A stretch of DNA of 64,000 nucleotides from Carboxylicivirga sp964602515 (GCA_964602515.1 CAZRRJ010000004.1:273949-337948), one strand, 5' to 3'; numbered from the stretch's first letter, positions 9,345 to 19,865 are shown. A program made the numbers and translations. The notes: generated by a model from the letters alone, not told the origin.

Positions 9345-11537
9345 TTATAATATTAAAAGGCCTGCTTCACGCAATTGCGAAAAGGTGTAACTGTTGATAA
9401 ATACTGAGAAATCGCCCAGTTGTTCCTTCTCATAACTGGCTTGAAAATCGGACATACGCATAGGCTCATTGCTATCAGGTGACATTTGCATTAAAATGTT
9501 TTGTAACCAAAAACCCAATGCTTCTTTTACCTGAATACTTAATTGCATTTTTGTGTTCATCAGCACCAAATCAATCATAGGCACTTGTTTTTTTCCTTTC
9601 TTTCTTATATAAAAATGTGTCATTGGCATTCTACCTAACCATATGAGCTGACTTGTATCTTTCAGCACGATAGAATCGTCCAATTTACTTTCAATATAAT
9701 CAGGTGTTAAACTTGTTCGGGGCACTTTAAAGTCAAACCATTCGGAAAGATTATAATCAAAACAAACCCCATGCATATAATTATATAAGGCTTTTTTAAG
9801 TCCTTCACCAAACCTTTCATGAGAGGTACCCTCTGTATCAACAAATTGTATATCATTATTCGCAAAAGCTCCGTTTAATCCTCCGGTAATTGATACACCA
9901 TACTTATCAGGACATTGTCCTACCGGACTATGAACGGTTAGCGCAAACTGATGCCAAAAACCAGACTCAATAAATCCCAGCTTAAATAATTGACGCACTA
10001 CTTCAAGCGAATCAATGGTTTCTTGTGCTGTTTGTGAAGGAAAACCATACATTAAATAAGCATGTACCATAATGCCGGCTCGTGTCAGGTTAGAGGTTAC
10101 ATTAGTTACCCTGTCAAGCGTTACGCCTTTATTAATCAGTTTAAGAATACGGTCTGATGCAACTTCAAGTCCACCAGCAACTGCAATACAGCCACTTTGC
10201 TTAAGCAACAAACATAAATCTGCCGTAAAACTCTTTTCAAAGCGTACATTAGTCCACCAAACCACATACAGGCCACGACGAATAATTTCTATGGCCAGCT
10301 CTTTAAGTAATGAAGGTGGTGCTGCTTCATCTACAAAATGAAAACCTGTTTTACCTGTTTGCAGGATAATGTTCTCCATTCTATCAACAAGTTGAATCAC
10401 TTTATTGGCTTCGTAACGACCTATATAATCAAGTGATACATCGCAAAAGGTACACTTCCCCCAATAGCAGCCGTGTGCCAGCGTCAGTTTTATCCATGCG
10501 CCATCACTCCACAGACGAAACATAGGATTAGCCACTTCAACCACAGATATGTATTTGTCCCATGCAATATCTGAATAATCAGGTGTACCAGTCTTCCCTT
10601 GAGGAATATCCAGCATATCTGAATCATCTACCCAAACGACCTCATCGTCTTGAATAAGGAAAGTCCGCTTTAGTTTATCCGCAGCTCTCAGGCCTTTAGT
10701 ATACTCCATTAGACACTGCAAAGGAGCCTCTCCATCATCTAAAGTGATAAAATTACAAAACTCAAAAATGCGCTTATCTTTTAACTCCCTTAGTTCTGTA
10801 TTTACAAATCCTCCTCCTAGTGAAACCATAATTTGAGGATATTGTCTTTTTAACCATTGCCCTATTCTCAAAGCTCCTAAGAGGTTACCCGGAAATGGTA
10901 TTGATATGGCAACTAACAGAGGTTGCTCTTGCTCTATTTTATCTTCAAGAAGTTTTATTAATAGGCGATCAATAAACGATAAGGGCTGTTGTAACTTAGT
11001 ATACAAGGCATCAAAAGAAGACGCTGACCGTCCCAAACGTTCGGCATACCGGCTAAAACCAAAATCAGGATCCTCCACTTCAACTATAAAATCAGATAAA
11101 TCCTCTAACATTAAGGTGCAAAAATACCTGGCTTTATCGAGCAATCCCATATTGCCAAATGCAATATCAGTATCAGTATCATTTAACTCACTAAAGCGGG
11201 ATGCCTCCGGAAGAACAGAACCATTACAGATATTCTGTGCCTCTAAAACATCAGGCTCACGCAAAAAACGCATCACTCTACTTATACTTGCCTGATACGC
11301 TTCTTTTAAATGATAAATACGTTGTGCATTTTCTGAATGCTCGTTCTTAATCTGTGCCTGATCAAAAAGCTCATACAAACCATCCTCAGAAAAGAGCTGA
11401 TTAATAACTTCGATACCCAAATCGACCTGAACAGATGAAACTTTAAGCAAATTAAAGTAACCTTTTAAGTAAGCAGTAGCAGGATAAGGTGTATTTAACT
11501 GTGTAAATGGAGGTGTTATAAGTAGTACTTCCGACAT
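9345..11537 (-). CDS. B12-binding-type radical SAM protein
   Basis: This 730-residue protein has an N-terminal region like cobalamin-binding (Rossmann) domains: LLITPPFTQLNTPYPATAYL at the start and VAISIPFPGNLLGALRIGQW then MVSLGGGFVNTEL near residues 210-250. A radical SAM core follows with the cluster motif GCYWGKCTFCD (Cys at about 357, 362, 365, a CX4CX2C spacing). Downstream AGGLEVASDRILKLINKGV and YLMYGFPSQT are typical of the B12-dependent subgroup. The substrate cannot be read from context: it stands alone, and the next minus-strand gene is a DMT transporter. It probably acts in the cytoplasm. Confidence 0.85.
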   Translation of the reverse strand: MSEVLLITPPFTQLNTPYPATAYLKGYFNLLKVSSVQVDLGIEVINQLFSEDGLYELFDQAQIKNEHSENAQRIYHLKEAYQASISRVMRFLREPDVLEAQNICNGSVLPEASRFSELNDTDTDIAFGNMGLLDKARYFCTLMLEDLSDFIVEVEDPDFGFSRYAERLGRSASSFDALYTKLQQPLSFIDRLLIKLLEDKIEQEQPLLVAISIPFPGNLLGALRIGQWLKRQYPQIMVSLGGGFVNTELRELKDKRIFEFCNFITLDDGEAPLQCLMEYTKGLRAADKLKRTFLIQDDEVVWVDDSDMLDIPQGKTGTPDYSDIAWDKYISVVEVANPMFRLWSDGAWIKLTLAHGCYWGKCTFCDVSLDYIGRYEANKVIQLVDRMENIILQTGKTGFHFVDEAAPPSLLKELAIEIIRRGLYVVWWTNVRFEKSFTADLCLLLKQSGCIAVAGGLEVASDRILKLINKGVTLDRVTNVTSNLTRAGIMVHAYLMYGFPSQTAQETIDSLEVVRQLFKLGFIESGFWHQFALTVHSPVGQCPDKYGVSITGGLNGAFANNDIQFVDTEGTSHERFGEGLKKALYNYMHGVCFDYNLSEWFDFKVPRTSLTPDYIESKLDDSIVLKDTSQLIWLGRMPMTHFYIRKKGKKQVPMIDLVLMNTKMQLSIQVKEALGFWLQNILMQMSPDSNEPMRMSDFQASYEKEQLGDFSVFINSYTFSQLREAGLLIL

Positions 11538-11585
11538 GAGTTTGTGTTATAAAGCAAAAGTAAACATTTTAATCCAACGCAAATT

Positions 11586-12449
11586 TTAATGCTTTCTTAC
11601 ATTTAAACGCATAATACCTAAACAGGATAATACAACAATACCCGCCCCGACAATTTCCATAGTACTCAACTTTTCCTGAAATAGCACAACCCCAATAATA
11701 ACATTAACAACCGGGATAAGCATATGAAAAGGTGAACCCGTAGCAATAGACACATGTCTGTACCCTTCGGTATTAAGTAGTTGTGCCATAGCAGAGAATA
11801 TCCCAATAAGAATTAGTATATAACTTGCCGACACATTGCCAGTTAATTCAGGTGTATTGGCCGGAATAATAAATATCCAAAAGCCGATAATACTCTGTGC
11901 AAAAAAGATGGCATAAGAATCATCTGTATCGTGAAGTTTTTTGACCAATAAAATAGAAATGGCATTTGTGAATGCACTACAAATAGCTAAAACATCACCA
12001 ATATTAAAATCAAATCCTCCCGAACTACTCACGTTAAAAGCTACCAATACAATACCGGTAAAGGCAGATAGAATCAATAACCACTTCGTACCTGATATTT
12101 TTTCTTTTAAAACCAAAGCACTCAAAAGAGATGCAAATACTGGGTATGAATAAGAATAAACCGAACCTTTACCCATTCCTATCTTTACTATAGCAAAATA
12201 AAAAAGAGTAACAGAAATTGCTCCGCTAATACCACGAAGCAAAAGTAGCGGACTACAAACAAAATTAAGTTTTATCTTTTTAAGAAGAGCAAGAATACCA
12301 AGAATACCTATACCAACAGAGAATCTGACAAAAACAGTAACGTAGGGACTAACATAAGCCATTATTTTAACTAATGTGGCCATAACAGCAAAGGCTACAA
12401 CCGACAATATCATTAAGGCAATACCATAAGATGCTCCTTCTCTCTTCAT
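11586..12449 (-). CDS. DMT superfamily transporter (EamA family)
   Basis: The 287-residue protein has about ten transmembrane helices in two repeated EamA halves. The repeat boundaries are visible: AFAVMATLVKIMAYVSP in the first half, and the helix ending SALVLKEKISGTKW closes it. The second half begins at IGDVLAICSAFTNAISILLVKKL and ends with VVLFQEKLSTMEIVGAGIVV. Family members move metabolites or drugs across the inner membrane. The substrate is unknown. It lies 48 bases upstream of the radical SAM gene on the same strand and may be co-transcribed with it. Confidence 0.85.
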   Translation of the reverse strand: MKREGASYGIALMILSVVAFAVMATLVKIMAYVSPYVTVFVRFSVGIGILGILALLKKIKLNFVCSPLLLLRGISGAISVTLFYFAIVKIGMGKGSVYSYSYPVFASLLSALVLKEKISGTKWLLILSAFTGIVLVAFNVSSSGGFDFNIGDVLAICSAFTNAISILLVKKLHDTDDSYAIFFAQSIIGFWIFIIPANTPELTGNVSASYILILIGIFSAMAQLLNTEGYRHVSIATGSPFHMLIPVVNVIIGVVLFQEKLSTMEIVGAGIVVLSCLGIMRLNVRKH

Positions 12450-12532
12450 CTAATTTTTTTTACAAAGATAGAGCTTCTTTCCTTGATGCAATAATACCAA
12501 TACTTCTCTTTTTCTATAATATTGCAACAAAA

Positions 12533-12566
12533 AAGCCGGATAAAAGAAAACTCTTTTCCGGCCTAT
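12533..12566 (-). terminator. Rho-independent terminator of the phosphotransferase gene
   Basis: GCCGGA at 12535-12540 pairs with TCCGGC at 12557-12562, extended by AAAAGA/TCTTTT. On the minus strand it is followed by a run of T residues. It sits 33 bases after the phosphotransferase stop codon. Confidence 0.8.
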
Positions 12567-12598
12567 TTATAAGATTTTAAACATTACCATTCAACCTA

Positions 12599-13696
12599 TT
12601 AACTGGCGTATTTTTTTACAATTGCTTCCATATGATCAAATTGCTCTTCCATACTCTTAAGCAATTTTATCTGGGCACGTGTACGTACTAAATTATGATC
12701 CGGTGCATTTACCTTATAATAATTATCACCATCAATATAGTCATCGAGAAAACGTACCGCTTGTTCATATGTTAATAGCTTGGCGCCAAAAGCCAGGGTA
12801 TCAATTTCAGCCGGAGTTAATACATCTTTTGTTTCCTCAATAAAGCCTTTGATAAAACCTTCAAACAAATCAAGGTTCATACTAACATTATCAAGGTTTC
12901 TATCATCCTCTAAGCCTGTATTTGCACCATTACGAATGGCATCACCAATATCGTAACAAACATAACCCGGCATAACTGTATCCAGATCAATTACACAAAG
13001 GATTTCGTCATTCTCATCCAATAATACATTATTAAATTTCGTATCCTGATGCACAATACGCTCTGGCAAAATACCTTCACGTCCCATTTGTACAATCTTT
13101 TTGTATTCTTCCGAACGCTCCATTAAAAAATCTACTTCAGCCTGCACCTCTTTCAAACGGCCTACTGGATTTAGTTTCACACGTTCTATGAAATTCATAA
13201 TACGCATTTCTGTATTATGAAAATCAGGTAGTACAGGGTATAAAGGCTCGCCCGCCAAATCTGATAAACGGCTTTGAAACTGTCCAAAAGCTTTACCTCC
13301 AACGTATGCCTGGTTAGCATTTGATAACTGATTATATGATCTTGCATTTTCTATAAATAAGAAAATACGCCAGTAATTACCATCTCCATCTTTTACATAG
13401 CCTTTACCATCCAATGTATCAATTGGTGTAAGAACCTGTCTTTTTAAATCACTACCTTCTATCATTTCCAGTTTTGAGCGAAGGTGATCGGTAACACGTT
13501 GAATGTTCCTTGTTAACTCGGCAACATTTTTAAAAATATGATGATTAATAATCTGTAATAAATAATTTGGTTTATCATCCTCGTTCGTTTTTACCTTATA
13601 AGTGGTATTTATCAAACCATCACCAAATATCTTTGCTTCTTTAAATGTGCCTTCAATTTTAAATTGATTAACAACTCCTTCAATATTAATTGCCAT
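12599..13696 (-). CDS. APH-family kinase, possibly an N-acetylhexosamine/sugar kinase
   Basis: This 365-residue cytoplasmic protein of the aminoglycoside-phosphotransferase fold carries the catalytic loop HQDTKFNNVLLD and the metal-binding DLDTVMPGYVCYDIGDAIR. Both are complete. The overall layout (FKIEGTFKEAKIFGDGLINTTYKV at the start, long C-terminal helical lobe) resembles the NahK-like sugar kinases common in Bacteroidota more than antibiotic kinases. That substrate assignment is inference. It is a single gene with its own terminator. Confidence 0.75.
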   Translation of the reverse strand: MAINIEGVVNQFKIEGTFKEAKIFGDGLINTTYKVKTNEDDKPNYLLQIINHHIFKNVAELTRNIQRVTDHLRSKLEMIEGSDLKRQVLTPIDTLDGKGYVKDGDGNYWRIFLFIENARSYNQLSNANQAYVGGKAFGQFQSRLSDLAGEPLYPVLPDFHNTEMRIMNFIERVKLNPVGRLKEVQAEVDFLMERSEEYKKIVQMGREGILPERIVHQDTKFNNVLLDENDEILCVIDLDTVMPGYVCYDIGDAIRNGANTGLEDDRNLDNVSMNLDLFEGFIKGFIEETKDVLTPAEIDTLAFGAKLLTYEQAVRFLDDYIDGDNYYKVNAPDHNLVRTRAQIKLLKSMEEQFDHMEAIVKKYAS

Positions 13697-13846
13697 AATT
13701 TTGTTATTAAAAAGTCATGTACAAATTTACTATTTACTTTTTAAAATCCTATTTATTCTTATTTTTTTAATAAAATCATCTTTCCTTTCCTTTCGAACAT
13801 TAAAAATATAAATAAACAGTACTACAATACAACAATTTTAAATAAA

Positions 13847-14953
13847 CTATTCACTTTTTGTCGGGTTCTTATCTTGTTCGTGTAAAACAAATCGCTTATA
13901 ATACGATGCAATAACTGATGTAAGCGGTAATGCGAGTAGCATGCCAATTAAGCCCATCAAACTTCCCCATATTGAAAGTACTAATAAAACAATAGCCGGA
14001 TTCATACCATAGGCCTTTCCCATAATTTTTGGCACCAAGAAGACTTCCTGAATAACCTGAACAATAGCAAGTACCAGCAAAACCAATAAAGCAATATGCC
14101 AAAAGCTTTCTTGTGACTCCATAGCTTTAAGCAAGGCTAAGAGTAAAGCTGGAACAATACCTACAATTTGCAGGTATGGTACAATATTTAATGCTCCAAT
14201 AAAAAGACCCAACATAATAGCCAAGGGTAAACCTATTATTTTAAACCCGATAGCAAGCAATATACCTACTATCAGCGCAATTAACCCTTGTGATCTAAAA
14301 TACAAATCCATCGAATGTCCAAGGTCATCTAATATTTCAGCTGACACTTCGCGGTATTGAGTAGGAATTATCCCCAACCATAAGTGCCCCATCTTCTGAA
14401 AATCCATCAAAATAAAAACGGTATAAAGCAGAATAACCAAAATACCAACCAAACCAGCAGTAACCCGCATTGAGCCGGAAAACAAATTCCAAAAACCAGG
14501 TAACAACCTCTTTAGGGTTTCATATATATTATCAATATTCAGATAACTAATAATGTCTGTATTTCTGATTAACTCTTTCAGGCTTTTTTCCATTTCAAAT
14601 GGCAGTACATCTTTAACTTCAACAGACTGAAGGTAAATACCAATAAGATGTACCATTCGGTTCATTTCCTGAATAAAGGTTGGCACAAGATAAAAAAGAA
14701 TCAACAAGACCATTAAGCTTACAACAGAAACAGTAATCAGAACAGATAAACCACGGTGCTTAACCCTTATTTTATATTGCACAAAACTCACTAAAGGATC
14801 AAGTAAATAAGCTATAAATACAGCAATAATAAATGGCCCTAATACATGTTTTAATATATTAACAATGTATAACACTCCACCAATAACCAAAGCAGTTAGT
14901 AGCATACGAACAACCCTGTCAAAAGTGTAAGGTTGGTGATTTAAAGTTTGCAT
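13847..14953 (-). CDS. AI-2E family membrane transporter
   Basis: The 368-residue polytopic protein (about eight helices) belongs to the AI-2E/TqsA/PerM family. Signature stretches are FIIAVFIAYLLDPLVSFVQ near the N-terminus, MLGLFIGALNIVPYLQIVGIVPALLLAL in the centre, and LVPKIMGKAYGMNPAIVLLVLSIWGSLMG near the C-terminus. Members export quorum signals, peptides or ions; the cargo here is unknown. The start at 14953 matches the family's usual N-terminus. Confidence 0.9.
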   Translation of the reverse strand: MQTLNHQPYTFDRVVRMLLTALVIGGVLYIVNILKHVLGPFIIAVFIAYLLDPLVSFVQYKIRVKHRGLSVLITVSVVSLMVLLILFYLVPTFIQEMNRMVHLIGIYLQSVEVKDVLPFEMEKSLKELIRNTDIISYLNIDNIYETLKRLLPGFWNLFSGSMRVTAGLVGILVILLYTVFILMDFQKMGHLWLGIIPTQYREVSAEILDDLGHSMDLYFRSQGLIALIVGILLAIGFKIIGLPLAIMLGLFIGALNIVPYLQIVGIVPALLLALLKAMESQESFWHIALLVLLVLAIVQVIQEVFLVPKIMGKAYGMNPAIVLLVLSIWGSLMGLIGMLLALPLTSVIASYYKRFVLHEQDKNPTKSE

Positions 14954-15209
14954 ATTAAGTAAATTTTAAACCCAAAGTAACAAAAAACTATTCTAGTAGT
15001 TGGTATATACAAAATAAATCGCACTATATAAGTGTTTAACTTTTTAATTAGGTAAATAAAATATTTAGTTAATTTTTGTGAATTTTTTTTTATAAATGTG
15101 AATTTTCGCATTGTATTTTGCTCCAAATTATATTATTTTGCAAGTTATAAAGAGTACGCACATGCAATTTGTCAACCAATTTAGTTTATAAAAACACGTC
15201 AACTAAGGT

Positions 15210-16634
15210 ATGAGATGGATTTATAAAGGCATATTATTTATATTAAGCATTATGGCTTTTTTGGCATGCGAACGCGACTTTGTATACAAAGGAGGAGAAA
15301 AAGGGCTTCGTTTTTCTTCTGACACGATCATGTTTGATACCATATTTACTTCTATGGGCTCTACAACTAAAAACTTTCGTGTACATAATCCCTATGATGA
15401 GGACATATTAATTAAATCCATTGAATTGGCTGGTGGTGATAATTCTGATTTTCGCTTAAATATAAACGGATATTCAGCAAACCAGTTAAATGATATTCAA
15501 ATCAGAGCCAACGACAGCCTCTATATTTTTGTTGAAATTACCATTGATCCTGCAGGAAGCAATAAGCCCTTTATTGTAAGTGATTCAATCTATTTTAGAA
15601 CGAAAGAAAAAAAACAGACTGTTCGCCTTGAAGCATACGGACAAGATGTTGTCTTACTCCGTAAAGAATGGGTTAAAACACAAACACTTACAAACGACAA
15701 ACCTTACCTAATATACGATTATATTGTTGTTGATTCAACCGAAACAGTTCATATTGATCCGGGTACAAAATTGTATTTCTATAAAGATGCCAGCCTGTTG
15801 GTTCTTGGCACATTAAAGGTTAATGGCACTATTGAAGAGCCAGTTATATTTGCCGGTCACCGACAGGAAGAGTGGTATGCTGACAAACCGGGTCAATGGG
15901 GTTACATCCATTTACTTCCTGGTTCCGGAGCCTCTTCTTTTAACCATTGTGTTATCAAAAATGGCATGATGGGTATTTTAGCTGATTCCGTTGGGCTTAA
16001 TGACAATACGGTGGAAATTCATAACACTAGAATAGAACACATCAGCACTTTTGGTTTATTAGCTCAAACTTCTAATATAATGGCATCAAATAGTGTCTTT
16101 GGAGATTGTGGAACCAGTTCAGCTGCTCTTACAGTTGGTGGAACTTATGAATTTTCACATTGTACTTTTGCTAATTATTTTGATTGGACATTCAGAACCA
16201 ACCCTGCTGTTTTTCTTAATAATTACTACATTGACAAAAGTGAGAAGGTTCAAATAATTCCCCTCAAACAAGCTTCTTTTAATAACTGTATTATCTATGG
16301 TAATAACATGTCTGAAATTGGTTTTGATTTAAAATATACCGACCCGGCTATACCTGAAGCTGATGCCCGTTATGTTTTTAACCATGGTATTTTAAAGCTA
16401 GCTAATAATTTTGATCTCTCTGATAAATCAAAATTTATTAACATCTTAAAAAATGAAAATCCCTCATTTAAGAATATTAATGAGTATAACTACCAGTTGG
16501 ATACACTATCAATAGCCAAAGATAAGGGTAACCTAACTTTAGCTGAACCATTTGCAATTGATATATTGGGCATTAACCGACTTGAAGATAAAGGGCCTGA
16601 CTTAGGTGCCTACGAACGATTTGAGAAAAAATAA
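15210..16634 (+). CDS. Lipoprotein with parallel beta-helix domain
   Basis: The 474-residue exported protein has a lipoprotein signal (MRWIYKGILFILSIMAFLAC, lipobox FLAC). A beta-sandwich-like domain follows (about residues 45-150: DTIMFDTIFTSMGSTTKNF, NPYDEDILIKSIELAG). The C-terminal half resembles right-handed beta-helix repeats (HIDPGTKLYFYKDASLLVLG, LKVNGTIEEPVIFAGH, NHCVIKNGMMGILADS). It ends with DKGPDLGAYER, a phrase common at the end of such Bacteroidota proteins. Its stop overlaps the start of the next gene (TAATG), so the pair is coupled. The function is unknown. Confidence 0.75.
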   Translation: MRWIYKGILFILSIMAFLACERDFVYKGGEKGLRFSSDTIMFDTIFTSMGSTTKNFRVHNPYDEDILIKSIELAGGDNSDFRLNINGYSANQLNDIQIRANDSLYIFVEITIDPAGSNKPFIVSDSIYFRTKEKKQTVRLEAYGQDVVLLRKEWVKTQTLTNDKPYLIYDYIVVDSTETVHIDPGTKLYFYKDASLLVLGTLKVNGTIEEPVIFAGHRQEEWYADKPGQWGYIHLLPGSGASSFNHCVIKNGMMGILADSVGLNDNTVEIHNTRIEHISTFGLLAQTSNIMASNSVFGDCGTSSAALTVGGTYEFSHCTFANYFDWTFRTNPAVFLNNYYIDKSEKVQIIPLKQASFNNCIIYGNNMSEIGFDLKYTDPAIPEADARYVFNHGILKLANNFDLSDKSKFINILKNENPSFKNINEYNYQLDTLSIAKDKGNLTLAEPFAIDILGINRLEDKGPDLGAYERFEKK

Positions 16635-17635
16635 TGTATAAATTAATCGTTCTGTTATCATTTCTAATATCACTATCAACACAAGCGCAAACAGTTGATA
16701 GTTCTGAGTATTCCATTTTATTTTATAATGTTGAAAACCTTTTTGACTGCAGGCATGATTCGCTTAAAGATGACACTGAATTTTTGAAAGGCGGATTAAA
16801 AAACTGGTCGCCACACCGTATGTACCAAAAATTGAACGGTATCAGCAAAGTCATTTTAGCAAGTAATGGTTGGAATACACCAAGTTTGATTGGGCTGTGT
16901 GAGGTTGAAAATGCTTATGTTCTAAACCAATTGATTTTTCATACAGGCCTTAACAATGCAGGTTACCGTTTTATTCATTACGAGTCGCCTGATAAAAGGG
17001 GTATTGATGTAGCCTTGCTATATAAACAAAATGAATTTAAAGTATTGGAGTTCTCCCCTGTTAATGCCTCTGATACATCAACCCATTTTTATACCAGAGA
17101 TGGCTTATATGTAAAAGGTCTTATCAAAAATACAGATACACTCCACGTCTTTGTTAACCACTGGCCTTCGAAACGGGGTGGTGCACTGGCTTCTGAAGAA
17201 AAGAGAATAAGAGTAGCTACAAGTATTTCGAATAAGATCGACTCTATCCAGGTAATAAACAAAAAGTCTAAATTAATTGTAATGGGTGATTTTAATGCCG
17301 AATACGACTCTCCTTCTGTTCAGAAACTGGTTAAAAAACATAAACTGAAGTCAATACTACAAACAAATAAACTAGCACTAAGGCGAATAGCTGGCACACA
17401 TAAATACCAGGGACAATGGGCATTAATTGATCATATTCTAATATCTGAACACTTGACTAAGAGTAAAAAGATAATGCACAAAATTATTGAATTACCATTT
17501 CTGCTGGAAGATGATTTGAGTTATAGTGGCGTAAAACCCAAACGTACTTATGCAGGCCCTAGATATATTGGCGGAATAAGTGATCACCTGCCTGTTATTA
17601 TTTCAATTAAAAGCAAAAAAGAAGGGGAACTGTAG
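16634..17635 (+). CDS. Secreted endonuclease/exonuclease/phosphatase family protein
   Basis: This 333-residue EEP-fold protein has a signal peptide (MYKLIVLLSFLISLSTQAQ). Conserved active-site blocks are present: YNVENLFDCRHD, GLCEVEN (metal-binding Glu), VNHWPSKRGG, MGDFNAEYDSPSV (catalytic Asp/Asn) and the final SDHLPVI (His). It is expected to cleave phosphodiesters or phosphomonoesters in the periplasm or outside the cell. Substrates in the family range from nucleic acid to lipids. It is translationally coupled to the upstream beta-helix lipoprotein. Confidence 0.88.
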   Translation: MYKLIVLLSFLISLSTQAQTVDSSEYSILFYNVENLFDCRHDSLKDDTEFLKGGLKNWSPHRMYQKLNGISKVILASNGWNTPSLIGLCEVENAYVLNQLIFHTGLNNAGYRFIHYESPDKRGIDVALLYKQNEFKVLEFSPVNASDTSTHFYTRDGLYVKGLIKNTDTLHVFVNHWPSKRGGALASEEKRIRVATSISNKIDSIQVINKKSKLIVMGDFNAEYDSPSVQKLVKKHKLKSILQTNKLALRRIAGTHKYQGQWALIDHILISEHLTKSKKIMHKIIELPFLLEDDLSYSGVKPKRTYAGPRYIGGISDHLPVIISIKSKKEGEL

Positions 17636-17646
17636 TCCCCCTTTCA
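17624..17646 (+). terminator. Terminator hairpin overlapping the EEP stop codon
   Basis: GGGGA-AC pairs with GT-CCCC around the stop codon, followed by CTTTC. It is weaker than the other terminators here because the T tract is short. Confidence 0.5.
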
Positions 17647-17767
17647 ACCCTAAAAACAAGTGGCAAACCAACTTGTTGCTTTAAATATTTTAAGAAGCTA
17701 TACTTTACTCCGTTTAACAAGTATAATATAACTTTTCATTCCAATATACAACTGCTTCTATTAAGTG

Positions 17768-18280
17768 TCAAGCATCTAAATGTTGCCTTAACCACTCAAA
17801 TGCACAAACAGAGGCTGCATGCGATACATTCATTGATTTAATTGGCCCAGGCATTGGAATATACACGTAATTATTACAATACATTAAAACGTCTTTTGAC
17901 ACACCAAATTTTTCATTCCCCAGCACTAATGCCATCTTTTTAGGTAAAATTTCCTGATATAAGTCCCTGGCTCCGTCTATTGTTTCCAATGCAACAATAG
18001 TATAAGCGGATGGTATATGATCAATAAAATTATCTTTATTGCAATATTGTAACTGTATATGCCCTAAAGCTGCGCCAGCTGTTTTTTTAATTTTACTCTG
18101 CCGGCACTCTTCGCTCCCTATCACAATCAGCTTTGATACCTTAACATTAGCCGCTAAACGTACAATACTGCCAATATTTTCAGGTGTAGAAAAATTATCA
18201 CACACAATAATAAGATCACTCTCCGGATCTTTATTTCTTTGCATATTAGTATTGAAAAAATACTTCGAATGCGTTTCCAT
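17768..18280 (-). CDS. TrmH/SpoU family RNA 2'-O-methyltransferase
   Basis: The 170-residue SPOUT methyltransferase uses SAM to methylate ribose in tRNA or rRNA. All three family motifs are visible: NFSTPENIGSIVRLAANVKV (motif 1), LVLGNEKFGVSK (motif 2), and IPMPGPIKSMNVSHAASVCAFEW (motif 3). It lacks an N-terminal substrate-binding extension, as in short TrmH/TrmL-type members. It starts 4 bases after the end of the CCA-transferase gene, so the two form an RNA-modification operon. Confidence 0.88.
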   Translation of the reverse strand: METHSKYFFNTNMQRNKDPESDLIIVCDNFSTPENIGSIVRLAANVKVSKLIVIGSEECRQSKIKKTAGAALGHIQLQYCNKDNFIDHIPSAYTIVALETIDGARDLYQEILPKKMALVLGNEKFGVSKDVLMYCNNYVYIPMPGPIKSMNVSHAASVCAFEWLRQHLDA

Positions 18281-18284
18281 AATC

Positions 18285-19715
18285 TTACTTTACACGTTTC
18301 AAGCCCATTTCAACACCTTTTTTTAGCAGTAATTCAAAAGCTTCATCGTAATTATTACCAATCACACCATCCAAAATAGCTTCTTTAATAATAGCCTTTA
18401 AATCTCCTATCTCCCTACAAGGCTTTAGACCAAAAGTTTTCATTATTATCTCACCAGTAACAGGAGGTTGAAAATTCCGAACCTGATCTTTTTCTTCAAT
18501 CTCCTTTAGTTTCCTGCGCACTACTTTGAAGTTTCGCATGTAACGTTTCACCTTTGCCTCATTCTTTGAGGTAATATCTGCCTCACAAAGAGTCATCAAG
18601 TCATCAATATCATCACCGGCTTCAAAAAGTAAACGACGTACAGCAGAATCTGAAACAATATCTTCACTTAAAACAATTGGCCGCATATGCAGACCTACCA
18701 TCTTTTGAACGTATTTTAACTTCTCGTTCAAAGGTAGTTTCAAACGTTTGAAAATTTTAGGCACCATTTTCTCTCCAATAAAGTTATGGTTATGAAATGT
18801 CCAGCCCAATTTCTTATCGTAGCGTTTTGTTGCAGGTTTGGCTATATCATGTAAAATAGCAGACCAACGTAACCAAACATTATCTGTATTGGGTACAATG
18901 CGATCGAGTACCTCAAGGGTATGGTAAAAATTATCTTTATGAGCTCTTCCCTCAACTTTATCTACACCCTTCATAGCCTGAAACTCAGGGAAAATAATTT
19001 GTAAAAGACCTGTAACCTCCAATAACTTAAAACCTATTGAAGGTTTTTCTGCCATTACAATTTTATTTAATTCGTCAGTAATACGTTCTCCTGAAACAAT
19101 ACTTATACGCCCACTGGTTTTCTTAATACCTTCAAAAGTTTCTTCATCAATACGAAAGTTAAGCTGTGTGGCAAATCGTATGGCTCGCATCATTCGTAAA
19201 GGATCATCAGAGAATGTAATAATAGGATCAAGAGGTGTTCGAATAATCTCATTCGCTATATCATCAATACCATTAAACGGGTCAACTAATTGGCCATAAT
19301 TCTCTTTGTTTAAACTAAGGGCTAAAGCATTAATTGTAAAATCACGCCTATTCTGATCATCCTCTAAAGATCCATCCTCCACTATTGGTTTACGCGAATG
19401 ACGTTGATAAGACTCTTTTCGTGCCCCAACAAATTCAACTTCCAAATCTCGATAACGTAACATGGCTGTTCCAAAATTTTTGAAAACTGTCAGGCGTAAA
19501 CCTCCTAATTTCTCAGCAACCTTTGCTGCTAATTCTATTCCGCTACCTAAAACAACCACATCAATATCCTTTGAGGGACGATCAAGGTATAAATCGCGAA
19601 CAAAACCACCAATAACAAATGCTGGTTTATTCAACTCTTTACTTACATCTCTAATTGTATGAAAAACAGGATGTGTCAGATACTTTTCCATCCTTTCTCT
19701 GCCATTCTTTGTCAT
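18285..19715 (-). CDS. CCA tRNA nucleotidyltransferase with HD domain
   Basis: This 476-residue enzyme adds or repairs the 3'-CCA end of tRNA. The nucleotidyltransferase head shows GGFVRDLYLDRPSKDIDVVVLG with the catalytic DxD pair. It continues with RRDFTINALALSL and the RIDEETFEGI...RI..ER...EL basic region. A central HD-type phosphohydrolase-like segment follows (WLRWSAILHDIAKP, FHNHNFIGEKM). The length and order fit the Bacteroidota class II enzyme. It is upstream of, and almost abutting, the TrmH-like gene. Confidence 0.92.
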   Translation of the reverse strand: MTKNGRERMEKYLTHPVFHTIRDVSKELNKPAFVIGGFVRDLYLDRPSKDIDVVVLGSGIELAAKVAEKLGGLRLTVFKNFGTAMLRYRDLEVEFVGARKESYQRHSRKPIVEDGSLEDDQNRRDFTINALALSLNKENYGQLVDPFNGIDDIANEIIRTPLDPIITFSDDPLRMMRAIRFATQLNFRIDEETFEGIKKTSGRISIVSGERITDELNKIVMAEKPSIGFKLLEVTGLLQIIFPEFQAMKGVDKVEGRAHKDNFYHTLEVLDRIVPNTDNVWLRWSAILHDIAKPATKRYDKKLGWTFHNHNFIGEKMVPKIFKRLKLPLNEKLKYVQKMVGLHMRPIVLSEDIVSDSAVRRLLFEAGDDIDDLMTLCEADITSKNEAKVKRYMRNFKVVRRKLKEIEEKDQVRNFQPPVTGEIIMKTFGLKPCREIGDLKAIIKEAILDGVIGNNYDEAFELLLKKGVEMGLKRVK

Positions 19716-19865
19716 AATGCTGACAAAATTACGATATTATTATGGCATTCCGGCCATTTACTGACAATATCACTTTTGGCACAATCATTGATATTTAAAC
19801 ATCTATATTTGTAGATATTTTGAATTAATTATTAACTTTGTAACATTCACATAAAAAAAAGAACC